NCBI GenBank assembly: GCA_023230455.1
Contig: JALNXH010000006.1
Coordinates: 62,001-126,000, forward strand
DNA from: Rhodocyclaceae bacterium
GTDB taxonomy: Bacteria; Pseudomonadota; Gammaproteobacteria; Burkholderiales; Rhodocyclaceae
DNA: 64,000 nt
Direction: 5' to 3'
Shown here: positions 8,742 through 18,524 of the stretch, piece by piece
How the letters are laid out: each line of letters begins with the position of its first letter
Position numbering within the stretch: position 1 is the stretch's first letter
Notes under the pieces: generated by a model
The model's database searches: none
Seen by the model: the letters and a program-made list of their open reading frames with translations, nothing else
Told to the model about the DNA's origin: nothing
Made by a program: the position numbers and the translations under genes

Positions 8742-10691
8742 ATGAGGTTCACGTTGCGCGACCGGAAGCTGTCCGACAAGATCATCGGCATGCTGGTGAT
8801 TTTCTTTCTGGTCGCCCTCGCCGCCATCGGTATGACCTTGCGTGTCTCCTGGCAGCTCGAAGGCGCGGCTGCCGCCATCAACGATGGCGGCAGCGAGCGG
8901 ATGCGCTCCTACCGCATCGCCTATCTGTTGGCGCGGCGTGGCGCGCCGGGAGTCGACGTTTCCGGGCTGATGAAGGAGGTCGAGGCCGAGGTCGCCGAGT
9001 TCGATCGGGTGCTGACCGACCTTGAACGCGGCGACCCGTTACGGCCGCTGTTCATTCCGCGCGACGAGGCGATTCGGGCGAACATTCAGCGCGTTCGCGC
9101 GAGCTGGACGCAACGCATCCGGCCGATGGTGATGGCACTGGTAAACACGTCCGAATCGATTCATCGCGAGCGCTTGTCGGCCGCCTACAACAAGGAGGTT
9201 CGCGACTTCGTCGCCGACATCAACAATTTGGTGCTGAAGATGGAGGTCAGCTATGCGCACAACACCAACGTGCTGCGATCATTACAGGCCGGACTGGTGG
9301 TGCTCGCCCTGATCGGCACGGTGATCCTGATCAGCTTTTTCCAGATGCTGGTGATCCGCCCGGTACGGGGCTTGCAAGAGGGTATGGGGCGCATGGCCGG
9401 CGACGACTTCGGCGTCCGCCTCGAAGTTCGCGACCGCGACGAATTCGGCGAGTTGGCCGAGGGCTTCAATCGCATGGCGGCGCACCTGGAGAGCCTCTAC
9501 GCCACACTGGAGGATCGCGTCGAAAGCAAAACGCGCAGCCTTGAGCAGAAGAACCGCGAACTGGGCCTGCTCTACGAAATCGCTGCCTGCCTCAACGAGC
9601 CGGCGTCGATCGATGCGCTGTGCCGGGAGTACTTGCGCCGAGTCAAGCATGCCGTCGGTGCCGATGCCGCCTCGGTCCGCCTGTTCGTCACCAACACCGA
9701 CGAGCTCTATCTGCTGGTTCATGAAGGGCTCTCGGAAACCTTCGTGCGCGACGAGGCTGTAGTGAAGGCCGGCCAGTGCGTCTGCGGCGAAGCGATACGG
9801 CATTCGGTGCCGATGCTGTGCAGCGTCGACAATCCTCCGCGCGGAGCGACCATGGCCAATTGCATCCGCGCCGGCTTTCATACCGTGACCGCCTTCGCCG
9901 TTAGCCACAATCGGCGTTCGGTCGGCCAGTTCAATCTGTATTTCAAGACGCCGCGGATATTCAACCGGCAGGAAACCCTGCTGCTCGAAACCCTCGGTCA
10001 GCATCTCGGCCTGGCAGTGGAAAACCAGCGTCTGGTGATGCGTGAGCGGGAGATGGCCATTTCCGAGGAGCGCAACCTGCTCGCCCAGGAATTGCACGAT
10101 TCGATTGCACAGGGCCTGGCCTTCCTCAACATCCAGGTGCAGTTGCTCGGCGATTCGCTACGCCGCGAAGAAATCGCCGAGGCTGAAGGTGTGTTGGCGC
10201 AGATACGCGAAGGGGTACAGGAAAGCTACGAAGACGTGCGCGAGCTGCTGGTGCATTTCCGCACGCGGGTGATCCAGAATGATCTGGAAGGCACCATTCG
10301 CATGGCGCTGAAGAAGTTCGAAGGGCAAACCGGAATCGCGACGGAACTACAGATCGAAGGCGACGGCGTTTTGCTGCCGCCGGGGGCCGAGGTGCAGATT
10401 CTGCATATCGTCCAGGAGTCGCTGTCGAATATCCGCAAGCATGCCTCTGCCCATAAAGTCTGCGTCGACGTCAAGCGCAGCCATACCGGTCTGGTGTTGA
10501 CCATCGGCGACGACGGCGTCGGCTTCGACCCGGAAAACGATCCTTCCGCCAATTCCGATCACCACGTCGGGCTACAGATAATGAAGGAGCGCTGTCAGCG
10601 CATCGGCGGCGACGTGGTGGTGCATTCGCGTCGCGACCGGGGTACGCAGGTGGTGGTGACCCTTCCCGGGTTGCAAAAGGAGTCCGCATGA
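8742..10691 (+). CDS. narX: Nitrate/nitrite sensor histidine kinase NarX
   Basis: An inner-membrane sensor kinase for NarL. TM1 spans about residues 14-33 and is followed by a P-box-like nitrate-binding motif INDGGSERMRSYRIA (about 46-60). TM2 and a HAMP domain follow, then a GAF-type domain with clustered cysteines (CVCG, LCS, ANC), a HisKA_3 region with the phosphoacceptor H452 in QELHDSIAQ, and an ATPase domain with GDDGVGFD. The ATG at 8742 has a GGGGGAG ribosome site and gives 649 residues; the upstream ATG at 8709 lacks one. narL overlaps its end by 4 bp (ATGA). Confidence 0.93.
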   Translation: MRFTLRDRKLSDKIIGMLVIFFLVALAAIGMTLRVSWQLEGAAAAINDGGSERMRSYRIAYLLARRGAPGVDVSGLMKEVEAEVAEFDRVLTDLERGDPLRPLFIPRDEAIRANIQRVRASWTQRIRPMVMALVNTSESIHRERLSAAYNKEVRDFVADINNLVLKMEVSYAHNTNVLRSLQAGLVVLALIGTVILISFFQMLVIRPVRGLQEGMGRMAGDDFGVRLEVRDRDEFGELAEGFNRMAAHLESLYATLEDRVESKTRSLEQKNRELGLLYEIAACLNEPASIDALCREYLRRVKHAVGADAASVRLFVTNTDELYLLVHEGLSETFVRDEAVVKAGQCVCGEAIRHSVPMLCSVDNPPRGATMANCIRAGFHTVTAFAVSHNRRSVGQFNLYFKTPRIFNRQETLLLETLGQHLGLAVENQRLVMREREMAISEERNLLAQELHDSIAQGLAFLNIQVQLLGDSLRREEIAEAEGVLAQIREGVQESYEDVRELLVHFRTRVIQNDLEGTIRMALKKFEGQTGIATELQIEGDGVLLPPGAEVQILHIVQESLSNIRKHASAHKVCVDVKRSHTGLVLTIGDDGVGFDPENDPSANSDHHVGLQIMKERCQRIGGDVVVHSRRDRGTQVVVTLPGLQKESA

Positions 10692-11350
10692 ACGGCAACA
10701 TCCGCATCCTCCTCGTCGACGATCACACGCTGTTTCGCAGCGGCATCAAATCGCTGCTGGAGCGGCAGCCGGGCATGGAGGTGGTGGATGAGGCCTGCGA
10801 CGGACTGGAGGGCATCAAGCGGGCGAGAATCCTCAAGCCGGACGTGGTTCTGCTCGACCTGCACATGACGGGTCTCTCGGGCCGCGACGCGGTGCAATTG
10901 ATCTGCGAAGAAGTCCCGGAAACCAACGTGTTGATGCTGACGGTATCCGAAGATTCGGAGGATCTGCTGGCTACCCTGCGTGCCGGCGCAATCGGCTACC
11001 TGCTAAAGAACATCGAGGTCGACGCGCTGGTGAATGCCGTGCGCAGCGCTGCACGCGGTGAAGCCGTGGTTTCGCCGCAGATGACGGCCAAGCTGGTTGC
11101 CGGCGTACGCAGCGAGCGCAAGAGCGAGGACATCCAAGCCGAGAAAGAGAAGTTGTCGCCGCGCGAGCGCGAGATCCTGGGTTTCCTGGCCCGCGGCGAG
11201 AGCAACAAGCAGATCGCACGCAATCTAAATCTGGCCGAGAGCACGGTGAAGATCCATGTGCAGAACATCCTGAAGAAGCTCAACCTGACCAGCCGCGTGC
11301 AGGCTGCCGTGTACGCCGTTGAGCAGGGCCTCGGCAAGTCGGAGGGATAG
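10688..11350 (+). CDS. narL: Nitrate/nitrite response regulator NarL
   Basis: A 220-residue response regulator. The receiver domain has the acidic pair D11/D12 and phosphoacceptor D57 in VVLLDLHM. The C-terminal LuxR/FixJ helix-turn-helix reads LSPREREILGFLARGESN and NKQIARNLNLAESTVKIHV. Overlap with narX by ATGA indicates translational coupling. It probably regulates the nar genes upstream, but no NarL heptamer sites were confidently identified. Confidence 0.95.
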   Translation: MNGNIRILLVDDHTLFRSGIKSLLERQPGMEVVDEACDGLEGIKRARILKPDVVLLDLHMTGLSGRDAVQLICEEVPETNVLMLTVSEDSEDLLATLRAGAIGYLLKNIEVDALVNAVRSAARGEAVVSPQMTAKLVAGVRSERKSEDIQAEKEKLSPREREILGFLARGESNKQIARNLNLAESTVKIHVQNILKKLNLTSRVQAAVYAVEQGLGKSEG

Positions 11351-11377
11351 AAGGGCGCCAGCCCATCACGGAATGGC

Positions 11378-11394
11378 CCCCGGCTTTGCCGGGG
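11378..11394 (+). terminator. Hairpin after narL
   Basis: A 7-bp perfect GC stem with a TTT loop sits 27 bp after the narL stop. It lacks a downstream T-run, so termination is only likely, not certain. Confidence 0.45.
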
Positions 11395-11674
11395 AGGTAG
11401 TAAAGTTTGACGTGTTCGGGCGTGTCCACCGTAGGAACGTCCAGTTGTGAGCTGCCAACCGCCCCGCCACCCCTATACACCCAGCCCGTGCCTGGCAACC
11501 GTACCGTTGCTATATCAACCGGAATTCCGGAAAGAGGTACCGTCGGCACAAGTGGAAGAATGTCCAGAACACCACGCCTGTTCTTCTTGACAGGCATACC
11601 GGGGAACATCAGTATCCCAAGCCTGCAAACAAGTGGCGTCTGTGTGGTGCGGCAGCCTTCTTGTCCGGCCCGTG

Positions 11675-11695
11675 CGGGAGGCCATAAACCTCCCG
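11675..11695 (+). terminator. Hairpin CGGGAGG/CCTCCCG with TTT tail
   Basis: A perfect 7-bp stem with a 7-nt loop is followed by TTTGC, 40 bp before the chemoreceptor ATG. It could be a terminator/attenuator in that gene's leader. Confidence 0.35.
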
Positions 11696-11735
11696 TTTGC
11701 GGGGTTCCATCGCTATAACGGATCAAGGTAATCGG

Positions 11736-14234
11736 ATGTTTCCCATAGCTCGTTCTTTGACTAAAGAAATCGGAATTACCTTGGGCACCTTCGTCGTTGC
11801 CCTCGTCTACCTGCTTCATTGGCATTCCACCGAGCGCCAGGAAATCGAAAAGCGCTTCATCCAGGATCAACTGGCTTCGGTGGCGGACAAGCGGGCGGCA
11901 ATAGAAGGCAAGTTGAGCGGGATTTACCAGAACATCCGCACGATTACGCTGTTACCCAGCGTCAAGTCGATAAAGGGCGGGAATCGCAACAACGAGAAAG
12001 AAGATATTGTCGCGACCGGTCGCTTCTCGCCGGAAGGGCACGCGACCGTGCAGCAGATATACAACAACCTTGCTTCGCGCGTGAGCGTGTCCGAAGTCTA
12101 TGCCGTTATTGACGGATTGGAGGCGGACAAGGGACAGGTGCCTTTCTTCATGTTCGATACCATGGTGTTCGGCAATGCCCAGGCGGAGCAGGAAGAGGCT
12201 AAGCCTGCCGACTTTCCCGAAGAGTCCGAGGATGCCGAATACAGTTACTTCCCGCGCCAGATCGAGGCCATCAAATCGGCGCATCCGCGCTTCGATTTCG
12301 CTGCAATAGACGATATTCCCGCCTATTTTTCGCCGTTGATGCGCACGTGCGACAACACGCAATATGTGTCCAGGAAGAACGGCAGCGAGAAGGAAACCAA
12401 CGGGCTGCTTTACTCCGTGCCGTTTTACGACCAGCAAGGTGAATTCCGTGGCGTGATTTCCGCAATTCTGCGCGCCAATGTCCTGGAGGCGCTGCTGATG
12501 GGGGTTCCCTTTGTTCCGGTTACTGAAAAGGATCGGGCCGAGCAGACGAATGCGAAATGGGTGCTTCCGGAACCTGCGCGCTATCTCCTGAGCAACGAGA
12601 AGTACGGCATCCGCATCGCCGATCGCCGCAATGCCGATCTGGCAAACCAGATTGCCCAGGGCGTACCGGGCCGCAATGTTTTCCGGGTAAAGGTCGACGT
12701 GCCCAGTGATGCGCCTTGGGAGCTGACGTATTACCTGCCGGAATCGATGATCGAGGCTGCCGTCACCCCACATAACCGCTCGTTCATGGTGCTGCTGTTG
12801 GTGGTGCTCGGGGCCATTTTCGCCGCCGGGGCGGCCTCTGTCCTGCTGTCGCGAATGCGCGAACGTCTGGGGGGTAAAACCGAGGAAGTGGCGCGCATCG
12901 TCAGGTCCGTCAGCAATGGAGACCTGAATCTCAGGGTCGCCCCCGATGTGGTTCCGGCGAGTGTGCTGGGCAGCATGCAGGCCATGGTGGACGAACTGAC
13001 GCAACATATGCGCGCCATCGATGTGGAAAGCAAACAGATTGCGCAATCGTCGTATCAGATTTCCGAAATTTCGGAAAAGATCGTTGAGTCATCGCAGAAG
13101 GAACAGACCCACTCGGAGGAGGTGCGCGAAGCGACCGTGGCGCTTGTCGAAACCTCGGCGTCGGTGCGCGAGCTGTCCGATATGGTGAGTTCACGTGCCG
13201 ACCAGGCGCGCGATAGCGCGAAAGAGGGCATGCAGGCGGTGCGCAGCAACATGGAAGAGATGACCCAGGTGATTTCAGAAGTCGAAATTGCCGATGCGAA
13301 AATCCAGGAGCTGAGCGAGGCGAACAAGCAGATCCATGTGATCGTGCAAACCATCGCCAGCATCACCGACCAGACCAGCCTCCTGGCGCTCAATGCCGCC
13401 ATCGAGTCGGCCCGCGCCGGCGAGCAGGGGCGCGGCTTCGCCGTGGTGGCCGACGAAGTGCGCAAGCTGGCGCAGAATGCCAGCAACGCCACGACCGAGA
13501 TATCGGGGCTTATCGACAACTTGACCAGTCTGGTGGCGGAAAATACCAAGGTCATGCGCAAGGTGATCGAGCGCGCCCGGATCAGCATGAAAAAAGCCGA
13601 AGGGACCAATGTCGCCATTGAACACATCGGTAAGGTGATCGACGACAACGTCGAGGTGGCGCACCGGATTTCCGTCGTCAGCTCGGAACAGCAGACCAAG
13701 CTCGAGGCGCTGCAAGTCCGTCTCGGTGCGTTGTCCGATACGCTGGCGGATAACGCCATGAAGGTGCATACCACCGGCGCGATCGGTCAGGATCTTTTCC
13801 ATGTCACCGAGCATTTGCGCCAGTTGATTCAACACTTCCGCTTTGACAGCAACTGGGTTGATGTTCCCATCGCCAACGAACATCGTAAAGTGCCGCGGAT
13901 CAGCAATCATCTGCTGGTGCGCCTGGACGACCAAGGCAGCGAGCGTGAAGCCATTACCGCTGATTTCAGCCTGTCGGGAATGCGCTTGAGGGTACCGCAA
14001 CCCCTGAAATCGAATGCCAGCGACACCCTGCGCATGAGGATCATGATGCCGGCAGACGGGTTGGACGAATACGAACACCAGAACCCTCTGGAAATATCCG
14101 GACGGGTTCTCTGGACACGAGACAGCGACGAAGGCGTTTTATACGGCGTCGAATTTCAGGCGGTGGGTGCCCAGCAGAGCGAGCAGCTAGCCCGGTGCTT
14201 TGCGTTCTTCAACCACAAACCCACCTATTCTTGA
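11736..14234 (+). CDS. Methyl-accepting chemotaxis protein with C-terminal PilZ domain
   Basis: An 832-residue chemoreceptor. TM1 lies near residues 12-28, a large periplasmic sensory region of about 320 residues follows, TM2 near 349-371, then HAMP and the signalling domain with its hairpin tip (DQTSLLALNAAIESARAG, about 545-580). From about residue 717 there is a PilZ domain with the c-di-GMP-binding pattern RKVPR and DFSLSG, then GRVLWTR. This would couple c-di-GMP level to chemotaxis signalling (inference). The ATG at 11736 has AAGG 7 bp upstream; an in-frame extension to 11697 lacks a site. The sensory domain looks like a Cache type, but I could not assign a ligand. Confidence 0.9.
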   Translation: MFPIARSLTKEIGITLGTFVVALVYLLHWHSTERQEIEKRFIQDQLASVADKRAAIEGKLSGIYQNIRTITLLPSVKSIKGGNRNNEKEDIVATGRFSPEGHATVQQIYNNLASRVSVSEVYAVIDGLEADKGQVPFFMFDTMVFGNAQAEQEEAKPADFPEESEDAEYSYFPRQIEAIKSAHPRFDFAAIDDIPAYFSPLMRTCDNTQYVSRKNGSEKETNGLLYSVPFYDQQGEFRGVISAILRANVLEALLMGVPFVPVTEKDRAEQTNAKWVLPEPARYLLSNEKYGIRIADRRNADLANQIAQGVPGRNVFRVKVDVPSDAPWELTYYLPESMIEAAVTPHNRSFMVLLLVVLGAIFAAGAASVLLSRMRERLGGKTEEVARIVRSVSNGDLNLRVAPDVVPASVLGSMQAMVDELTQHMRAIDVESKQIAQSSYQISEISEKIVESSQKEQTHSEEVREATVALVETSASVRELSDMVSSRADQARDSAKEGMQAVRSNMEEMTQVISEVEIADAKIQELSEANKQIHVIVQTIASITDQTSLLALNAAIESARAGEQGRGFAVVADEVRKLAQNASNATTEISGLIDNLTSLVAENTKVMRKVIERARISMKKAEGTNVAIEHIGKVIDDNVEVAHRISVVSSEQQTKLEALQVRLGALSDTLADNAMKVHTTGAIGQDLFHVTEHLRQLIQHFRFDSNWVDVPIANEHRKVPRISNHLLVRLDDQGSEREAITADFSLSGMRLRVPQPLKSNASDTLRMRIMMPADGLDEYEHQNPLEISGRVLWTRDSDEGVLYGVEFQAVGAQQSEQLARCFAFFNHKPTYS

Positions 14235-14262
14235 ACACGGGCCGCACTATTGCTTGCCCCGG

Positions 14263-14287
14263 CGTTCCTCCCGGCGAGGGAGGAGCG
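14263..14287. terminator. Bidirectional hairpin between convergent genes
   Basis: A 10-bp stem (CGTTCCTCCC with GGGAGGAGCG, one G:T pair) and 5-nt loop lie between the chemoreceptor stop and the metF stop, which converge here. Confidence 0.5.
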
Positions 14288-15139
14288 TTAAGCGCGTAGC
14301 CGGCGGACGATCTCGGCGGTCAGCTCCGCCTGGTTCATCGAATAGAAGTGGATGCCCGGCGCGCCCGCACGGAGCAGGCGGTCGCAAAGCTCGGTGACCA
14401 CGTCGAGGCCGAAGGCCTTCACCGACTCGGTATCGTCGCCGAAGCCTTCGAACTTCTTGCGCATCCAGCGCGGCAGTTCGGCGCCGCAGGCGTCGGAAAA
14501 ACGCGCCAGCTTGGAGAAGCTGGCGATGGGCATGATGCCCGGCACGATCGGCAGCGTAATGTTCAGCGCCCGGCATTCGGCAACGAAGTGCTCGTAGGCG
14601 TCGGCATTGAAGAAATACTGGGTGATGGCAGAATCGGCGCCGGCATCCACCTTGCGCTTGAAGGCGAGCAGGTCGTCGCGGGCGCTTTTGGCCTGCGGAT
14701 GCCATTCGGGATAGGCCGCCACTTCGATGTGGAAATGGTCACCGGTTTCGGCGCGGATGAAGTCCACCAGTTCGTTGGCGTAGCGCAATTCGCCGGGATC
14801 GGCCATGCCCGAAGGCAGGTCGCCGCGCAGGGCGACGATGCGGCGGATGCCTTTGTCCCGGTAGCGCTTGAGGATGGCACGGATGCTGTCCTTGCTGGAG
14901 CCGACGCAGGACAGGTGGGGGGCAGCGTCATAACCGGCATTTGCGCCGGCCGCCTGGATGTCGAACACGGCTTCGAAGGTGCGCTCCTGGGTGGAACCGC
15001 CGGCACCGTAGGTGACCGAGAAGAAGCTCGGCTTGAGGGCGGCCAGCTTGTCACGGGTCTGGCGCAGCTTGTCCATGCCTTCCGCCGTCTGCGGCGGGAA
15101 GAACTCGATGGACAGTTCGAAATCCTGGGCGATGCTCAT
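14288..15139 (-). CDS. metF: 5,10-methylenetetrahydrofolate reductase MetF
   Basis: This flavoenzyme reduces 5,10-methylene-THF to 5-methyl-THF, the methyl donor for methionine synthase. The 283-residue sequence has the family N-terminus ELSIEFFPPQT and the conserved VTYGAGGSTQ, ALRGDLP and PGIMPI segments. Its ATG overlaps the stop of the upstream S4-domain gene (ATGA), which indicates translational coupling. Together with ahcY upstream it forms the methyl-cycle operon controlled by the SAH riboswitch. Confidence 0.96.
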   Translation of the reverse strand: MSIAQDFELSIEFFPPQTAEGMDKLRQTRDKLAALKPSFFSVTYGAGGSTQERTFEAVFDIQAAGANAGYDAAPHLSCVGSSKDSIRAILKRYRDKGIRRIVALRGDLPSGMADPGELRYANELVDFIRAETGDHFHIEVAAYPEWHPQAKSARDDLLAFKRKVDAGADSAITQYFFNADAYEHFVAECRALNITLPIVPGIMPIASFSKLARFSDACGAELPRWMRKKFEGFGDDTESVKAFGLDVVTELCDRLLRAGAPGIHFYSMNQAELTAEIVRRLRA

Positions 15140-15384
15140 GGTGTTTCCTGTTCGGCGGGATGAACCCGCAGGTTGGCGTGTTCCGGCAGCAACTGCGACG
15201 ATTTGACGACCGGCTCGTCGCGGCCATTCACGTGTGCTGTGACCCGGCCGGCTTCGATCATTGTCTGGGCTGCCGCACGGGAAGCGGCGATGCCCTGCTT
15301 TACCAGCAGGGCATCGGCTCGCGCTTCGTCGCCGTGTTCATGGGGCGGCGGCAGCGCCGGTCCGGGTTTCTTCTCATGGGTCAT
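15136..15384 (-). CDS. Small S4-domain RNA-binding protein
   Basis: An 82-residue protein whose residues about 20-75 resemble the S4 fold that opens TlyA-type rRNA methyltransferases (ADALLVKQGIAASRAAAQ, then MIEAGRVTAHVNG). No FtsJ-like methyltransferase part follows; the gene ends inside the metF start. From memory, TlyA-family genes sit between ahcY and metF in related betaproteobacteria, so this could be a shortened relic or a stand-alone RNA-binding protein. The ATG at 15384 has AAAGG upstream; GTG 15429 and ATG 15423 are alternatives. Confidence 0.7.
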   Translation of the reverse strand: MTHEKKPGPALPPPHEHGDEARADALLVKQGIAASRAAAQTMIEAGRVTAHVNGRDEPVVKSSQLLPEHANLRVHPAEQETP

Positions 15385-15449
15385 CGCTTTGCCTTTCGAC
15401 TTGCGCGAGTGAAAAGAATTCATGGACACGGCGCGTTTAGCCTACCTGC

Positions 15450-16850
<1,401 letters not shown>

Positions 16851-16920
16851 GGCGTTCTCCTTGAACGGCGACCGGGAGGGATGCAGCGTTGACGCGGCTC
16901 ACCATGCCCGGTTCGGGTTT

Positions 16921-16989
16921 GGTGAGCGCCGTTTGAATCGAGTGATGTCTCCGAGCCTGGGAGGAATCTCTTGCAGCGCTCCTCGGAGA
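16921..16989 (-). promoter_or_regulatory. SAH riboswitch in the ahcY leader
   Basis: On the minus strand the leader contains CCGAGGAGCGCTGC, CCCAGGCTCGG and AACGGCGCTCACC in order, matching the conserved core of the S-adenosylhomocysteine riboswitch (ahcY motif). CTCCGAG pairs with CTCGGAG, and GAGCGC can pair with GCGCTC of the 3' segment to form the pseudoknot-like element. SAH binding turns expression on in this class. It starts about 8 nt after the promoter -10 box. Confidence 0.92.
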
Positions 16990-16996
16990 GGGGCGG

Positions 16997-17002
16997 ATTA
17001 TA
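16997..17002 (-). promoter_or_regulatory. -10 box of the ahcY promoter
   Basis: A perfect TATAAT on the minus strand is placed so that transcription would start at about 16990, the first base of the riboswitch. The -35 region is weak. Confidence 0.7.
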
Positions 17003-17187
17003 GCGGGGTGGCGGGAAGCAGGAAACCAGTCGCGCCCTTCCGCTTTGTGTGCGCCTTTGGCGCAGCCGCTTCAGTGGCCGTGCCGTCCGAGACCGCGGCC
17101 GGGACGCCGGGATAGGTCGGCCAGCCGCGCATTTTCGGCTTACTTCGCCCCTTCGGTTTGGGCCGTCGTTGCTTTAAGATTCGCCCC

Positions 17188-17901
17188 ATGCGAGCCAAAG
17201 CCGTCAAGGACACCACAATCTTCGATCAACCCGCCTACAACGCCAGCGAGGCTGCGCGCATCCTCAATCTGCCCGTCAGCACGCTCAAAGCGTGGTGTTT
17301 TGGCCAAAGCGGGCATAACCGCAAAGGGGCACCTACCGATTTTCGCCCGGTAATCCGACCTGCCGACGCCAAAGCCCGCCTGCTTTCCTTTGCCAATCTG
17401 TGCGAGTTGCACGTGCTTTCGGCCATCCGGCGTCAGTACAAAATCCCTCTGCCCAAAGTACGTGACAGCGTCGACTACGTGCGCAAGGAGCTGAACTCGG
17501 CGCGGCCGTTTATCGACCGGCAGTTCATGACGAACGGTATCGAGTTGCTGGTCGAACACGCCGGAAAGCTGCTGGCCGTCTCGCGGCAGGGCCAGGAAGC
17601 TATGCGTGGAGAGTTCGAATTGGCCTTGGCGCGCATCGAGCGCAATCGCGATGGGATGCCGATTCGACTGTTTCCATTTAGTCGTACTTCGTTAAAAAGC
17701 GCGGAACAGCCAAAGTCTGTGGTCATCGACCCCCGCCTGTCGTTTGGCCGCCCCGTGATAAGCAGTGCAGCCGTACCTACGCGGATCATCGCCGACCGTT
17801 TTCAGGCCGGCGACTCCATGAATGAAATGGCCGAGGATTACGGTGTTGGCGAAGCAGAAATCGAAGAAGCGCTCCGCTTCGAGCGGCTCCGCGCTGCCTG
17901 A
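17188..17901 (+). CDS. VapB45-like antitoxin (HTH plus DUF433)
   Basis: A 237-residue protein with an N-terminal MerR-like helix-turn-helix (ASEAARILNLPVSTLKAW) and a C-terminal DUF433-type domain (DPRLSFGRPVI, RIIADRFQAGDSMNEMAEDY). It overlaps a PIN-like gene. Size and order match the M. tuberculosis VapBC45 pair (Rv2018/Rv2019), from memory. It should bind DNA and neutralise the downstream nuclease. ATG 17188 was chosen over 17158 because the domain starts soon after it. Confidence 0.78.
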   Translation: MRAKAVKDTTIFDQPAYNASEAARILNLPVSTLKAWCFGQSGHNRKGAPTDFRPVIRPADAKARLLSFANLCELHVLSAIRRQYKIPLPKVRDSVDYVRKELNSARPFIDRQFMTNGIELLVEHAGKLLAVSRQGQEAMRGEFELALARIERNRDGMPIRLFPFSRTSLKSAEQPKSVVIDPRLSFGRPVISSAAVPTRIIADRFQAGDSMNEMAEDYGVGEAEIEEALRFERLRAA

Positions 17902-18280
17902 TCTTCCCCTCTTCATCGATCGCTGTGCCTGGAGCAAGCGCTTGGGCGAGGCGCTTAAAACCGCAGGGATCGAGCATATTGCGCATCACGAACGATTCGC
18001 GCCGTCTTGCCCGGACGATGAGTGGCTGTCTGCCGCCGGCCAGGAAAACTGGATCGTCGTCACCCGAGATCAGAACATCCGGCGCAAGGCCAACGAACTG
18101 AAGGCTTTCCGTGATGCCGGACTGATCGTTTTTGCCTTGGCCTCGGGTAATGCCAGTGCTGCCGACACGGCCAATCTGCTGGTCGATCTTTATCCGCGAT
18201 TTCTACAGCTGGCGCGCAACACAAAGCGACCGGCGATGTTTTCCGTCTCGCTTGGCCGGACGATTTCACTCGTGCGTTGA
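17843..18280 (+). CDS. VapC45-like PIN-domain toxin
   Basis: A 145-residue protein (GTG start at 17843, overlapping the antitoxin) with PIN-like acidic positions: LPLFIDRC, FAPSCPDDEWL and IVVTRDQNIRRKANEL. This fits the VapC45 PIN-like family, predicted RNases. The exact start is uncertain: an ATG at 17822 in the same frame is the alternative. The gene ends head-on against a degraded methyltransferase remnant. Confidence 0.72.
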   Translation: MLAKQKSKKRSASSGSALPDLPLFIDRCAWSKRLGEALKTAGIEHIAHHERFAPSCPDDEWLSAAGQENWIVVTRDQNIRRKANELKAFRDAGLIVFALASGNASAADTANLLVDLYPRFLQLARNTKRPAMFSVSLGRTISLVR

Positions 18281-18499
18281 TCAACGCTTGCCGTGCTTTG
18301 ATTTCGTGGTGGCCGGCAGCAGGCTGGCGTAGCGCTGGTAAAGCGCGAACAGGAAAGCGAAGCGCTTGCGGTCGATGCCGAACACCGCGAAGAACTTCTG
18401 CCAGAAACTCTGCGCTTCGGCGCGCTCGGGCGTTTCGTCGGCCCAGCGGCGCGAGAACTCGTGGGCGCGGTTGCGGATTTCGTTCCAGGAAAGCGGCAC
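18281..18499 (-). pseudogene. Collapsed remnant of a type IIG (MmeI-like) DNA methyltransferase
   Basis: The first ~42 residues (LSWNEIRNRAHEFSRRWADE, then AQSFWQKFFAVFGI) resemble the start of large MmeI-type restriction/methyltransferase proteins. They run directly into a segment like the usual extreme C-terminus (RFAFLFALYQRYASLLP plus a Lys-rich tail). The whole catalytic middle, normally around 800-1000 residues, is missing, so an internal in-frame deletion is inferred. It lies between the VapBC45-like pair and an HD-GYP gene, suggesting the trace of a defence locus. Confidence 0.6.
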
Positions 18500-18524
18500 G
18501 GGTCAGCGCGCCGGTGGGACGGAC

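Larger units (their letters stand above)
11351..11735. other. 385-bp non-coding region rich in short inverted repeats
   Basis: No convincing gene is present. It holds several perfect short hairpins or palindromes: CCCCGGC/GCCGGGG at 11378-11394, the 12-bp palindrome CCGGAATTCCGG at 11519-11530, GCCTGT/ACAGGC at 11576-11595 and CGGGAGG/CCTCCCG at 11675-11695. Reading frames open on both strands have no codon pattern like the neighbours. The local base composition is less GC-rich than the flanks. It may be a structured leader for the chemoreceptor gene, an eroded mobile element, or simply terminator plus promoter. Confidence 0.6.

Noticed and set aside
11280..11870. 196-codon open frame on the minus strand across the narL/chemoreceptor gap
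   Set aside because: It overlaps the ends of two real genes, its composition follows no codon bias and its sequence has no recognisable domain.
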